Below are positions 7,538 to 15,327 of a stretch of 17,336 nucleotides of DNA, piece by piece. The DNA comes from Flammeovirgaceae bacterium UBA976. GTDB lineage: Bacteria; Bacteroidota; Bacteroidia; Cytophagales; Cyclobacteriaceae. Each line of letters begins with the position of its first letter. The stretch's first letter is position 1. The DNA lies in contig DBBU01000008.1 in NCBI GenBank assembly GCA_002292365.1, positions 1 through 17,336 of the forward strand, written 5' to 3'. The position numbers and the translations under genes are program-made. The notes under the pieces are model-generated. The model was given only the letters and a program-made list of their open reading frames with translations, ran no database searches and was not told where the DNA came from.

Positions 7538-8719
7538 TCAATGGCAAAAAATATTTTCGGCCATTATCCCCTTTTCTAATGCGTTCAAGTATTGTTCACA
7601 AGCCAGAATAGATTCATTTAGTAACAGATGGGCTTTGGCATTGATCAGGTGGGCATCTCCTTTTTCTGGCCATACTCTTAGATTCCATTTGGTTGCTTTT
7701 AAGGCTTGAATTGGATTATTGGTGTTCAGATAAGCCTGGGCAAGTCCATGGTAGAGGCGATAATGACTTTCAGGTAAATCTTCACTTTTCAATAAAATCG
7801 CATAGGCTTTACCATAAAAAGCTTCATAATATTTTTGAGCATCTTTATGGGCTGTTTCATAATAAATTAAGGCTGTTTTGGCATCTTTCATGAGATCGGC
7901 ATGAATTTCGGCTAGTGCTACATAGGTGTATACCGTTCGGTGCCCAAGGAGTAATATTTTTTCAAGTGATCGGATGGCTGCTGAACCCTGTAACGTTGCA
8001 CGATAGGATTGTGACTGCCAATTGAGTAATTTAATTTCATTGAAAGTGGTATATTTTTCTAGTAAATTAAAATGGGCTAAGGCTTTTTGATGTAAGCCGT
8101 CCTGATGATATTGGGTCACTTGGGCCACCAGTTCTGCGTATATATTGTGTTCAAATTGTTTCATATCTTTTTCATAGGGGAGGAGATATCCGTTTAGTTC
8201 ACTTAATTTAGATAAGGCGGCATCCCATTGGCCATCGGCATGCAATACAGTGGCTTGGTAGAATATAGATTGTCTTGATTCTAGTTTTTCAAAGAATACT
8301 TTTTCGTTATAGGCATTTCGTACACCGACGAAACTTACGACCAATAGAGCAATTATGAATACAAAACCAAAAGCGTATAATGTTGATTTTCTATTTGCTT
8401 CCCAATCAATTACCGTTTTTACATAAGGTCGAAAAGATCTTGTTCTGGATTGATATTTATAAGGGTTGGGTTCTTTTTTTTGAGCAGTAGATGGATATGA
8501 AACTGTTCGGGGGGTAATACTAAAGTCATAATTTGCGCGAGATTGAGGCTGGCCTAAAACTTGATAGGCCATATTAATTCTTTTAAAGATCTCCTCTTTA
8601 TCAGGATTGCCATTATTTTTATCGGGATGATACTGGAGTGCCTTTTTTTTAAAGGCGGTTTTAATTTCTTTACTACTTGCCGTCTTTGAGACACTTAAAA
8701 GGTCATAGAGTGTGATCAT
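7538..8719 (-). CDS. J-domain protein with one transmembrane helix and C-terminal TPR-like region
   Basis: A 393-residue protein. Residues 1-67 form a J domain with the HPD tripeptide at 31-33, flanked by [12 protein letters not shown] and by the helix III/IV sequence [18 protein letters not shown], so it should stimulate an Hsp70 (DnaK). A polar linker precedes one transmembrane helix at about 113-133. The remaining 260 residues are alpha-helical, with repeated TPR-like patterns (for example [21 protein letters not shown] and [22 protein letters not shown]). The Gly/Phe-rich and zinc-finger parts of DnaJ are absent, so this is a class III J-protein. It would tether Hsp70 at the inner face of the membrane with the TPR region on the periplasmic side, if the topology is single-pass. 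It starts 19 bases after crcB and is probably co-transcribed with acpH and crcB. The client is unknown. Confidence 0.88.
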   Translation of the reverse strand: MITLYDLLSVSKTASSKEIKTAFKKKALQYHPDKNNGNPDKEEIFKRINMAYQVLGQPQSRANYDFSITPRTVSYPSTAQKKEPNPYKYQSRTRSFRPYVKTVIDWEANRKSTLYAFGFVFIIALLVVSFVGVRNAYNEKVFFEKLESRQSIFYQATVLHADGQWDAALSKLSELNGYLLPYEKDMKQFEHNIYAELVAQVTQYHQDGLHQKALAHFNLLEKYTTFNEIKLLNWQSQSYRATLQGSAAIRSLEKILLLGHRTVYTYVALAEIHADLMKDAKTALIYYETAHKDAQKYYEAFYGKAYAILLKSEDLPESHYRLYHGLAQAYLNTNNPIQALKATKWNLRVWPEKGDAHLINAKAHLLLNESILACEQYLNALEKGIMAENIFCH

Positions 8720-8738
8720 TTGTAGTAGGACTCCATGA

Positions 8739-9110
8739 TTATTGAATGAATTTATTAGTGAGGTAATATCCCATGGCTACAAATAATAAACCACCTAAAA
8801 CACTCAAAACAATATAACTCAATGCCATAACTATATTCCCCGATTTGAGGAGGGATAAACCTTCAAATGAAAAACTTGAGAAGGTAGTAAATCCTCCACA
8901 AAACCCTGTGATAAGGAGTAGTTTCCAAAGGGTTTGATCCTTTAGTGATAGAGCCATAAGGACACCAATCAACAAAGAGCCAATGAGGTTAATGCCGAAA
9001 GTAGCCCATGGAAATAATAGATTCAATAAGCCCATTTTAATATTAATTAAATGGCGGAGCCCACTTCCGAAAAATGCACCTAAGCCCACAAGTAATATAT
9101 CCTTAATCAT
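8739..9110 (-). CDS. crcB: Fluoride ion channel CrcB/FluC
   Basis: A 123-residue protein of normal length for the Fluc family of dimeric fluoride channels, which export F- from the cytoplasm. Four membrane helices are visible. Conserved signatures are present: [10 protein letters not shown] at 11-20, the pore Asn in FGINLIGS at 38-45, and the [15 protein letters not shown] block at 69-83. That block holds the Phe pair lining the fluoride pore (around F77/F80) and the TTFS turn near the central sodium site. The ATG overlaps the stop of acpH as ATGA (positions 9110-9107 on the reverse strand), so translation is likely coupled. I looked upstream of the acpH start for a fluoride (crcB) riboswitch and saw no match to its conserved core. 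Confidence 0.93.
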   Translation of the reverse strand: MIKDILLVGLGAFFGSGLRHLINIKMGLLNLLFPWATFGINLIGSLLIGVLMALSLKDQTLWKLLLITGFCGGFTTFSSFSFEGLSLLKSGNIVMALSYIVLSVLGGLLFVAMGYYLTNKFIQ

Positions 9111-9694
9111 AATTGATGCGTCATATATTCATTTATTTCGGTTCTTAATTCTGGAAAAAAGTAATTAAAATCTTCTTGATATTTGATAAAATTTTTCTTT
9201 AATTCAAAGGCTGCCCATTCCATCTTAGATTCAAATTTAGTTCTTCTGGCCATGCCTGTCAATGCTTTGTCTATTCCTTCTAACGTGCGGTACTTATAGA
9301 GCCAATTATCTCGCTTCATGTAATGGAGAACATGATGGGCCTTTACAGGAAGAATCAATTTATTTTTATCTGTGAGGCTATAAAAATGTTGTGTAAAATC
9401 TTCTAGGCCTATCAATCCATATTTAGACCAATTTAAGGCCAGGAAGTGATCGTAGTACATATCCACAATAACAGGAGCATAATGGCCAAATTGGGGTCTC
9501 AAGCGAATTTTACTTTTTTTGACAATAGCATGCGTATCTGTGTAATGATCAATATAGTGATGAAGTTTGATACCTTTCTGTATTTCAGTATTGTATTTTT
9601 TTTGGTCCTTACTGCTGACAAAATCGCCTAAAAAATTCCCTACTTTTAATAGGTCGTTGTCTCCTGAGAGGAAAATGTGTGCTAAGTAGTTCAA
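9107..9694 (-). CDS. acpH: Acyl carrier protein phosphodiesterase (AcpH, DUF479)
   Basis: A 195-residue protein matching the ACP hydrolase family, which removes the 4'-phosphopantetheine arm from holo-ACP. Family signs are the NYLAHIFLS start (2-10), VGNFLGDF at 18-25 with D24, the His/Asp cluster GIKLHHYIDHYTDTH at 41-55, and VDMYYDHFLA at 78-86, an HD-like metal-binding layout. The length is usual for the family. The start codon is TTG at 9694. An in-frame TAG occurs only four codons upstream, and the family reads MNYLAH or MNFLAH here, so TTG is forced. The stop overlaps the crcB ATG by four bases. The gene heads an acpH-crcB-J-protein run. The metabolic link between ACP turnover and fluoride export is not obvious. 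Confidence 0.88.
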   Translation of the reverse strand: MNYLAHIFLSGDNDLLKVGNFLGDFVSSKDQKKYNTEIQKGIKLHHYIDHYTDTHAIVKKSKIRLRPQFGHYAPVIVDMYYDHFLALNWSKYGLIGLEDFTQHFYSLTDKNKLILPVKAHHVLHYMKRDNWLYKYRTLEGIDKALTGMARRTKFESKMEWAAFELKKNFIKYQEDFNYFFPELRTEINEYMTHQL

Positions 9695-10012
9695 CGTCTG
9701 CTAAAAAATGAGTGTAAAAGACAAATAAAACGGGAGTTAGTTTTCATAGGATTAGAAAATGATGAATGAAAGCAAAATTAAATGATTTTGCACTAAAAAG
9801 TAGCGCAGACATTGTGATCCTAAGTCGGTTATACTTATTTACGAGATCTTCGAAAAGTAAGACTAAGTTATTCGATGATATGAATAGAACTTCAAGGTAG
9901 AAATTGATGTATTCTAAAAAAAGGACAAAACTCATGTTTCCATTAAAATCACACCTACCACAATCCCTTAAATTTTAAAGAAAAAAATAAAAGAACAATT
10001 ACATTTGTGTCA
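9695..10012. other. Divergent intergenic region, no gene recognised
   Basis: These 318 bases separate acpH (reverse strand) from madL (forward strand) and should hold both promoters. A hydrophobic 63-codon reverse reading frame (9744-9935) is present but shows no family features and is Leu/Phe/Ser/Asn-rich, as expected of AT-rich spacer. No tRNA, riboswitch core or long inverted repeat was seen. The only promoter-like match is TACATTTG at 10000-10007. Confidence 0.5.
10000..10007 (+). promoter_or_regulatory. TAnnTTTG match just before madL
   Basis: TACATTTG fits the Bacteroidota -7 consensus but ends only five bases before the madL ATG at 10013. If it is used, transcription would begin at or just before the start codon, giving a leaderless or nearly leaderless message. 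No good -33 element is seen, so chance is a real alternative. Confidence 0.2.
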
Positions 10013-10390
10013 ATGAAAATTTACGGAGTAGCTTTCCTTGCAGCTTGTTACTTGATAGGACAAGTGATCGGAAAATACATTGGGATAGGTCTAGGTATTG
10101 GAGGTAATGTAGGTGGTGTCGGTATTGCAATGATTTTGCTAGTGATGAGCAATGATCGGTTTTATAAGAAAACCTCTTTACACGTAGAGACCCAAGCGGG
10201 AGTGCTTTTTTGGAGCAGTATGTACATACCCGTGATGGTTGCCATGTCGTCGATTCTGAATGTCAAGGTGGCTCTTTCCAATGGATGGGTAGCTATCTTT
10301 TCCGGAATCATAGCTACTTCATGTTGTTATTTATTGATTCCCTTAATTTCTAAATGGTCACAGTTGAATTTAAAAGAATCCACAGAATGA
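10013..10390 (+). CDS. madL: Malonate transporter subunit MadL
   Basis: A 125-residue membrane protein recognised as the small subunit of the MadLM malonate transporter, a sodium- or proton-coupled malonate importer first described with malonate decarboxylase in Malonomonas rubra. Four hydrophobic stretches are visible, together with the glycine-rich GKYIGIGLGIGGNVGGVG block at about 21-38, typical of the family. The length matches known MadL proteins. ATG 10013 is chosen; a GTG at 10007 would add two residues. The TGA stop overlaps the madM ATG as ATGA, and this tight coupling with madM strongly supports the assignment. No malonate decarboxylase (mdc/mad) or malonyl-CoA synthetase gene lies in the window. 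Confidence 0.88.
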   Translation: MKIYGVAFLAACYLIGQVIGKYIGIGLGIGGNVGGVGIAMILLVMSNDRFYKKTSLHVETQAGVLFWSSMYIPVMVAMSSILNVKVALSNGWVAIFSGIIATSCCYLLIPLISKWSQLNLKESTE

Positions 10391-11136
10391 TAGGCGTGGA
10401 TGTTTTAGATGAGGTATTTATCAAAAATGGATTGATCGTGGCCTTTTTGACCGTGGGACTGATGTTATTTTTGGCCGATTGGATATCAAAAATATTCAAT
10501 AAACGGGTCCCAGGAGTAGCAATTGCTATTTTAGTAGCTCTTGTAATGGCCTACTTCGGAGGTGATAAAGGGATTTCAAATCATTCTTTTTTTTCGGGTA
10601 TGGCGCTGTTAGGAGGTGCAATGTTTCGAGATTTCACAATAGTTGCCACCGCTATGGGGGCGAACTTATCTGAGTTGCGTAAAACGGGAGTACCCGGAAT
10701 TATTTCATTATTCATAGGTGTAACTGTTACCTTTTTTGTGGGAGGATCGATTGGATATGCCATGGGCTATACAGATGCGGTGAGTTTCGCTACGATTGGG
10801 GCTGGAGCTTGCACCTATATCGTCGGACCCATTACTGGAGCTGCTATTGGTGCCTCTTCGGATTTAATTGCGATTAGCATCGCAGCGGGTGTAGTCAAAA
10901 CCATTTTTGTAACTATTATCACGCCCTTAGTGGCCAAAAAGATAGAATTGGATAATCCATGTACAGCCATGATTTTTGGAGGAATGATTGGTACCACGAG
11001 TGGGGTAGCAGCAGGTTTAGCGGCTACAGATCCCAAATTGGTACCTTATGGTGCGTTGACGGCTACCTTTTATACAGGGATTGGCGTCTTACTATGTCCT
11101 TCGGTTTTTTACCTTTTGATGGTTTATTTATTGTGA
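10387..11136 (+). CDS. madM: Malonate transporter subunit MadM
   Basis: A 249-residue integral membrane protein, the large subunit of the MadLM malonate transporter. About seven to nine hydrophobic segments are visible. Conserved blocks include GGAMFRDFTIVATAMGANL (about 76-94), followed by LRKTGVPG, then GAGACTYIVGPITGAAIG and GGMIGTTSGVAAGLAATDP. These alternate small residues with buried polar ones, as in other carboxylate transporters. The start is ATG 10387, inside the ATGA overlap with madL. A GTG-type start at 10354 would overlap madL by far more and adds residues unlike the family. The substrate is assigned from family membership; related dicarboxylates cannot be excluded. About 200 non-coding bases follow, without an obvious hairpin terminator. 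Confidence 0.9.
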   Translation: MIGVDVLDEVFIKNGLIVAFLTVGLMLFLADWISKIFNKRVPGVAIAILVALVMAYFGGDKGISNHSFFSGMALLGGAMFRDFTIVATAMGANLSELRKTGVPGIISLFIGVTVTFFVGGSIGYAMGYTDAVSFATIGAGACTYIVGPITGAAIGASSDLIAISIAAGVVKTIFVTIITPLVAKKIELDNPCTAMIFGGMIGTTSGVAAGLAATDPKLVPYGALTATFYTGIGVLLCPSVFYLLMVYLL

Positions 11137-11338
11137 TCGTATAATAGGTTAAGAAGGTTATTCGTTGAGAAGGCCTGGTAACAGCAACTCATAAAAGATA
11201 TAGATTGAATAGGCCAAACTTGATAACTCAAAAGCGATGGCACTATGTGGCCCGTTTCTTTCCCTCTAGACAAAGTTAGCCCCTAGGAGAGAATTAAAAT
11301 TATTTATAGAAGATACTAATTAAAGAGAATTAACAAAT

Positions 11339-13234
11339 ATGACGGACCCACATCAGCATTTTTCTCAACTGCTTGAACTCCTTAAAATAGAGCGCCAGGA
11401 AGATAGAGATCAATATGAAGCTAAAATTCGGAATAAATCAATAGATCAGCGCAAGTCCGATGGAGTTACTTGTTATCCATTGCATTTCAAAAGTTTTAAG
11501 TTGGGGATAGGGGATCATTGCATTTTAACCTTCGGTTATGTGCCAATGAAGGGAAAACGACACATGTTTCAAGTAGGTGTTTCGTCCAGCCTTTTCGTAA
11601 ATAAAGATCAAAAAACACATTCATGTCAGGGCATTATATCCAAGGTGAAACCCGATGAGATCGCCATTATGCTCAGTAGAAATGAAGCACCAGAATGGCT
11701 TGGTAAAGGGAAAATAGGATTGGATTTGCTCTTTGATGAAGCTACTTACGATCAAATGGAAAAAATGCTCGGGGTATTAATGAACAATAACAAAGGGAGA
11801 ACGGCAGAGATGATTCAATATACATTAGGTAATGCCCGTCCTAGGTTTGAGAGATTAGAGGGAATAACTTATCCAGATTTGAATACCAGTCAAAATGAAG
11901 CATTAAACCAAGTTAATGCAGCAAAAGACATAGGCTTGATTCATGGCCCCCCTGGCACAGGTAAAACAACTACCTTGGTGACATGTATCAGACATGTTTT
12001 ACAAACAGAAAAACAAGTACTGGTCTGTGCGCCAAGTAATTCGGCAGTTGACTTAATCGTTGAAAAACTCCATCAAAAACAAGTGCCTGTCACAAGGCTT
12101 GGTCATCCGGCTCGTGTGACTGAGGAGATAGAAAAACATACTTTAGATGCGAAAATTACTCAAAATCCGCTGTTCAAAGAATTAAAAAAAATAAGAAAAA
12201 AAGGAGAGGAGCTTAGGAGAATGGGGAAGCAGTATAAACGCAACTTCGGTCGAATAGAGGCCCAACAACGCAAATTGATGTTGCAAGAAGCTAGATTTTT
12301 AAAAGCTGAGGGGCGTCGATTGGAAGATCAAATGGTTGAAGACATCTTAAATACGGTTGCCGTGATCGCGTGCACGTTGGTAGGTGCTAATAATCAACGT
12401 ATTTCTAGCATGGAGTTTAAAACCGTATTTATTGACGAATCTTCGCAGGTGTTAGAGCCTGCTGCATGGATAGCGATCAGTAAAGCTGAGCGCGTCATTA
12501 TGGCGGGGGATCATCTACAATTGGCACCTACCGTTAAATCTAAGGAAGCGCTTGCCAAAGGATTTGAGAATACTATCTTTGAAAGATGTATCAATGCTTA
12601 TGATATCGATGTAATGCTTACCCAACAGTATCGCATGCATCCAGAGATCATGGCGTTTTCCAATCAATATTTTTATCGAGGCTTATTGACGTCCGACGCT
12701 TCTATTTTGGAGCGACCGTTAAAGTTTGAAAGGACGACTGAGTTTATAGATACGGCGGGTTGCGGATATGAGGAGGCATTGAATAAAGAAACCTTAAGTA
12801 CTTTTAATCCTGAAGAAGCTAGTTTTACGATTAATCAGTTGAAAGGAATCGTTGCGAGTCATGATCAGTCAGAAAATTACAGTTATGCCATTATTGCTCC
12901 CTATAAAGCTCAGGTAGAATTATTAAGATATTTTTTGAGTGAACTTAAATATCCACCTGCCTTATTAAAACGAATAAGTATCAACTCCGTGGATGCTTTT
13001 CAGGGTCAAGAAAGAGACATTGTTTTGATTTCTCTGACTCGAAGTAATGCTCAAGGCGTTATAGGATTTTTGTCAGAAGAAAAGCGCATGAATGTAGCCA
13101 TGACACGTGCCAAATATAAGCTTTTGCTCATTGGAGACTCGGCGACTTTGAGCAGACATAGTTTTTTCGATAAATTAATCCAACATTACCAAGCGCAGAA
13201 TCATTATAGAAGTGCTTTTGAGTTTCTTTATTGA
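11339..13234 (+). CDS. UPF1/IGHMBP2-like superfamily 1 DNA/RNA helicase
   Basis: A 631-residue SF1B helicase of the AAA_11/AAA_12 type, related to eukaryotic IGHMBP2, Dna2 and UPF1. Motifs in order are Q-like NTSQNEALNQV just before Walker A; Walker A GPPGTGKTT at 203-211; motif Ia VCAPSNSAVDLIVEKL; Walker B IDESSQ with D366 and E367; motif III GDHLQLAPTVKS; motif IV QQYRMHPEIMAFSNQYF; motif V SVDAFQGQERDIVLISLTRS; and motif VI RMNVAMTRAKYKLLLIGD. Between motifs Ia and II a charged helical insert (about 280-330) fits the 1B stalk. The first 200 residues form the accessory beta-rich N-terminal region of the family. All ATPase residues look intact, so it should be an active 5'-to-3' helicase. 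It appears monocistronic, 202 bases after madM and convergent with hutF. The cellular task (RNA or DNA) is unknown. Confidence 0.92.
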   Translation: MTDPHQHFSQLLELLKIERQEDRDQYEAKIRNKSIDQRKSDGVTCYPLHFKSFKLGIGDHCILTFGYVPMKGKRHMFQVGVSSSLFVNKDQKTHSCQGIISKVKPDEIAIMLSRNEAPEWLGKGKIGLDLLFDEATYDQMEKMLGVLMNNNKGRTAEMIQYTLGNARPRFERLEGITYPDLNTSQNEALNQVNAAKDIGLIHGPPGTGKTTTLVTCIRHVLQTEKQVLVCAPSNSAVDLIVEKLHQKQVPVTRLGHPARVTEEIEKHTLDAKITQNPLFKELKKIRKKGEELRRMGKQYKRNFGRIEAQQRKLMLQEARFLKAEGRRLEDQMVEDILNTVAVIACTLVGANNQRISSMEFKTVFIDESSQVLEPAAWIAISKAERVIMAGDHLQLAPTVKSKEALAKGFENTIFERCINAYDIDVMLTQQYRMHPEIMAFSNQYFYRGLLTSDASILERPLKFERTTEFIDTAGCGYEEALNKETLSTFNPEEASFTINQLKGIVASHDQSENYSYAIIAPYKAQVELLRYFLSELKYPPALLKRISINSVDAFQGQERDIVLISLTRSNAQGVIGFLSEEKRMNVAMTRAKYKLLLIGDSATLSRHSFFDKLIQHYQAQNHYRSAFEFLY

Positions 13235-13245
13235 GTATTTCATCA

Positions 13246-14616
13246 TTATCTGATATTAATTTGGCGCATACTTTTGATAAAAGAGGTTTGTACTGCTTCC
13301 TGATTCAGATGTTTTTGGTTTTTAACTATCCATTGACCGTTGATCAAAGTACCCATCAAATCGTTGGATTGACCTGAATAAACTAAGGTAGCCAAAATGT
13401 TTTCGGGTTTTGATATGGATATTAATGGAGCATTGGCACTCAAGATGACTGCGTCTAGGGACTGACCTACAGTTAGGAAATTTGATTTTTTTTCTCCCAT
13501 GGCTGTTCTTCCATTTTGCCAAGCCATGTCCACAGCAAATTTTCCAGCATCCCTTTGGTGCTCAGAAGTGAATTGCGCACGATCATGAGTTTTGGTACGT
13601 TGACTGTAATCAAGTATTCTAAGTTCTTCTATGGGATTGAGATTGATTTGACTGTCGCTACCGATGGACCACTTACCCCTTTGATTTTGAAATGCTTTGA
13701 GTGAGAAAATACCATCTCCTAGATTGCCCTCTGTTGCAGGACAGAGCACGACCTGTGCTTGGCTCGCAGCAATTTCCTTGATTTCTTGAGGATTTAAATG
13801 AGTACAATGAATGAGATGAAATCGCTCATTCAAAACGCCCTGATTTAACAACCATTGGGCAGGTCTTTCTCCGTAAAAATCAACACAGGCTTCTACTTCT
13901 TTCAGCTGTTCGGCGAGATGTAAATGAATCGGAGCAACTTTGGGCCCTTCTTTAAAAATACGTTCTATGGAATTTTTATCGGCAGCTCTTAACGAGTGGA
14001 TGCCAAAACCCATTTGGGCATTTTTATAATGTTTGAGAGATGCAGTAGAGGCTTCCAATAAGCGAAAATAATCATCAACATCTTTACTTAAGAATCTTCT
14101 TTGCTGGGATTCTGCAGGCAGGCCAAACCCTCCTTTTTGATAAAAAATAGGGATCAAAGTAATATGAATACCTGCGGTTTTTGCAGCTGAAATCAATCGC
14201 TCTCCTAGCTCGCTCATATGGGCATAGGGTAGGCCTTTATCATCATGATGTAAATAGTGAAATTCAGCTACCGAAGTGTAACCGTTACGAAGCATTTCCA
14301 CATAAAGCATGGTGGCTATGGATTCTAATTGTTCAGGATTGACAGATAGGGCCACCTCATACATGGCATTTCGCCAAGCCCAAAAATCATCTTTACGAGA
14401 TCGGTGTGTATGTATTTCCGCCAAACCAGACATAGCATACTGGAAGGCATGTGAATGGGCATTTTGAAATCCGGGCAAAAGGTAGCCATCAATGTACTCA
14501 TCAGAGGTGCCGTTTGAATGAATTTTGATAATTTTTCCGTTAGAATCGATGGTTACAAATGGATTTAATAACCAACCTTTATGTTGTAAAATACCTTTTA
14601 CTTGATATGTTTTCAT
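13246..14616 (-). CDS. hutF: Formimidoylglutamate deiminase HutF
   Basis: A 456-residue amidohydrolase. It converts N-formimino-L-glutamate to N-formyl-L-glutamate and ammonia in the five-step histidine degradation route. Zinc-site residues match the family: HSHAF with H54 and H56, HLHLAEQ with H233 and the general acid/base Glu at 236, LIHCTH with H270 and H273, and GSDSQ with D321. The HutF signature EFHYLHH is at 118-124, and an FWAWR block lies near 78-82. Length and layout are normal and no damage is seen. No other hut gene (hutH, hutU, hutI, hutG) occurs in this window, so either the rest of the pathway is elsewhere or the enzyme acts on a related N-formimino substrate. The upstream CPBP protease gene on the same strand ends 60 bases before it. 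The gene is convergent with the helicase gene, 11 bases away. Confidence 0.93.
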   Translation of the reverse strand: MKTYQVKGILQHKGWLLNPFVTIDSNGKIIKIHSNGTSDEYIDGYLLPGFQNAHSHAFQYAMSGLAEIHTHRSRKDDFWAWRNAMYEVALSVNPEQLESIATMLYVEMLRNGYTSVAEFHYLHHDDKGLPYAHMSELGERLISAAKTAGIHITLIPIFYQKGGFGLPAESQQRRFLSKDVDDYFRLLEASTASLKHYKNAQMGFGIHSLRAADKNSIERIFKEGPKVAPIHLHLAEQLKEVEACVDFYGERPAQWLLNQGVLNERFHLIHCTHLNPQEIKEIAASQAQVVLCPATEGNLGDGIFSLKAFQNQRGKWSIGSDSQINLNPIEELRILDYSQRTKTHDRAQFTSEHQRDAGKFAVDMAWQNGRTAMGEKKSNFLTVGQSLDAVILSANAPLISISKPENILATLVYSGQSNDLMGTLINGQWIVKNQKHLNQEAVQTSFIKSMRQINIR

Positions 14617-14676
14617 TGCGATGTCATGTAGTAATATTTTTCAATTAATTAGGTACGATTTTCATTCAAGTTCAAA

Positions 14677-15327
14677 TTATATTTCACCCATAAGTAAAGC
14701 AATGCTCATTAAAATACCGTTATAGAATGCATGAAATAGGATACTCCATATCAATCCAAACCTAACACGGAGATAACCTAAATTGATGCCAATTAAGATT
14801 TGAGGAGCTACTAGGATAGGTGCAAGTAAATAGATATTTAGGGAGGACTCAAAATTCATGATATGCATGAGTCCGAATGCTACCGCCATAAGATAAAAAA
14901 TCCATCCGTAAAATTTACCCCAAACTTTTCGAACTGTTTTAAGAAGGCTTCTTTTTTGACCCAAATGAAGGGCTACCCCTATGTGGATGCTCCATAAGAT
15001 CAAAAAGTTAGATCTGAACTTTAAAATCAATCTAAACATTACTTCTTCAAAAAGAGGCGCCACTATCACGGCAAAAAAGAAGATCAATACAGGTTCCATT
15101 TCTTGAAAAATTTTCTGTAAACTATGCATATCCTCTTCCCATAGACCCAATTGTTCTAATCCACCGATGAGAGACATCAGCACCAAAAGGGGAGGTATTT
15201 GAATCAAAAATAGGGCCAAACAAGTGCCTATTTTAATTTGAAGAGATGTATTATCCTTACCTAGTTCGATTGGTTTTTTGATAAAATCCCATAGCGCATC
15301 AAAGGTCAGATTAATTAAATCAGACAT
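14677..15327 (-). CDS. CPBP family intramembrane glutamic protease
   Basis: A 216-residue membrane protein of the CAAX-protease/bacteriocin-processing (Abi, CPBP) family. The three family motifs are present: FEEVMFR with E94, E95 and R99; AFGLMHIMN with F151 and H155; and FHAFYN with H199 and N203. These residues line the catalytic site in the Rce1 structure. About six hydrophobic segments surround them, and the first follows a polar N-terminal segment of about 30 residues. Members process prenylated or small secreted peptides, or act in bacteriocin immunity; no bacteriocin or prenyl-CaaX substrate gene is visible nearby. It is followed by hutF on the same strand at 60 bases, which may or may not be co-transcription. 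The ATG at 15327 is the first in frame and gives a family-length product. Confidence 0.87.
   Translation of the reverse strand: MSDLINLTFDALWDFIKKPIELGKDNTSLQIKIGTCLALFLIQIPPLLVLMSLIGGLEQLGLWEEDMHSLQKIFQEMEPVLIFFFAVIVAPLFEEVMFRLILKFRSNFLILWSIHIGVALHLGQKRSLLKTVRKVWGKFYGWIFYLMAVAFGLMHIMNFESSLNIYLLAPILVAPQILIGINLGYLRVRFGLIWSILFHAFYNGILMSIALLMGEI

Noticed and set aside
9695..9745. Fluoride (crcB) riboswitch upstream of acpH-crcB
   Set aside because: Looked for the conserved GGNGAUGG-like and pseudoknot core on the reverse strand and saw no match.
9744..9935. Hydrophobic 63-codon reverse reading frame between acpH and madL
   Set aside because: Composition is what AT-rich spacer gives by chance; there is no family pattern, no promoter and no conserved motif.
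10581..11036. Antisense frames inside madM
   Set aside because: Low-complexity Pro/Ala/Ile/Thr translations opposite a clear transporter gene; shadows of its codon pattern.
11137..11338. tRNA or structured RNA between madM and the helicase
   Set aside because: GGCC repeats are present but no cloverleaf, T-loop motif or convincing paired stem could be built by eye.
11339..13234. Helicase as part of an antiphage defence island
   Set aside because: No nuclease, HEPN, PLD, methylase or toxin neighbour is present, and no integrase or attachment repeats flank it.
14677..15327. CPBP protease as part of a bacteriocin or abortive-infection system
   Set aside because: No small peptide precursor, leader or immunity-type neighbour is present; the adjacent gene is hutF.
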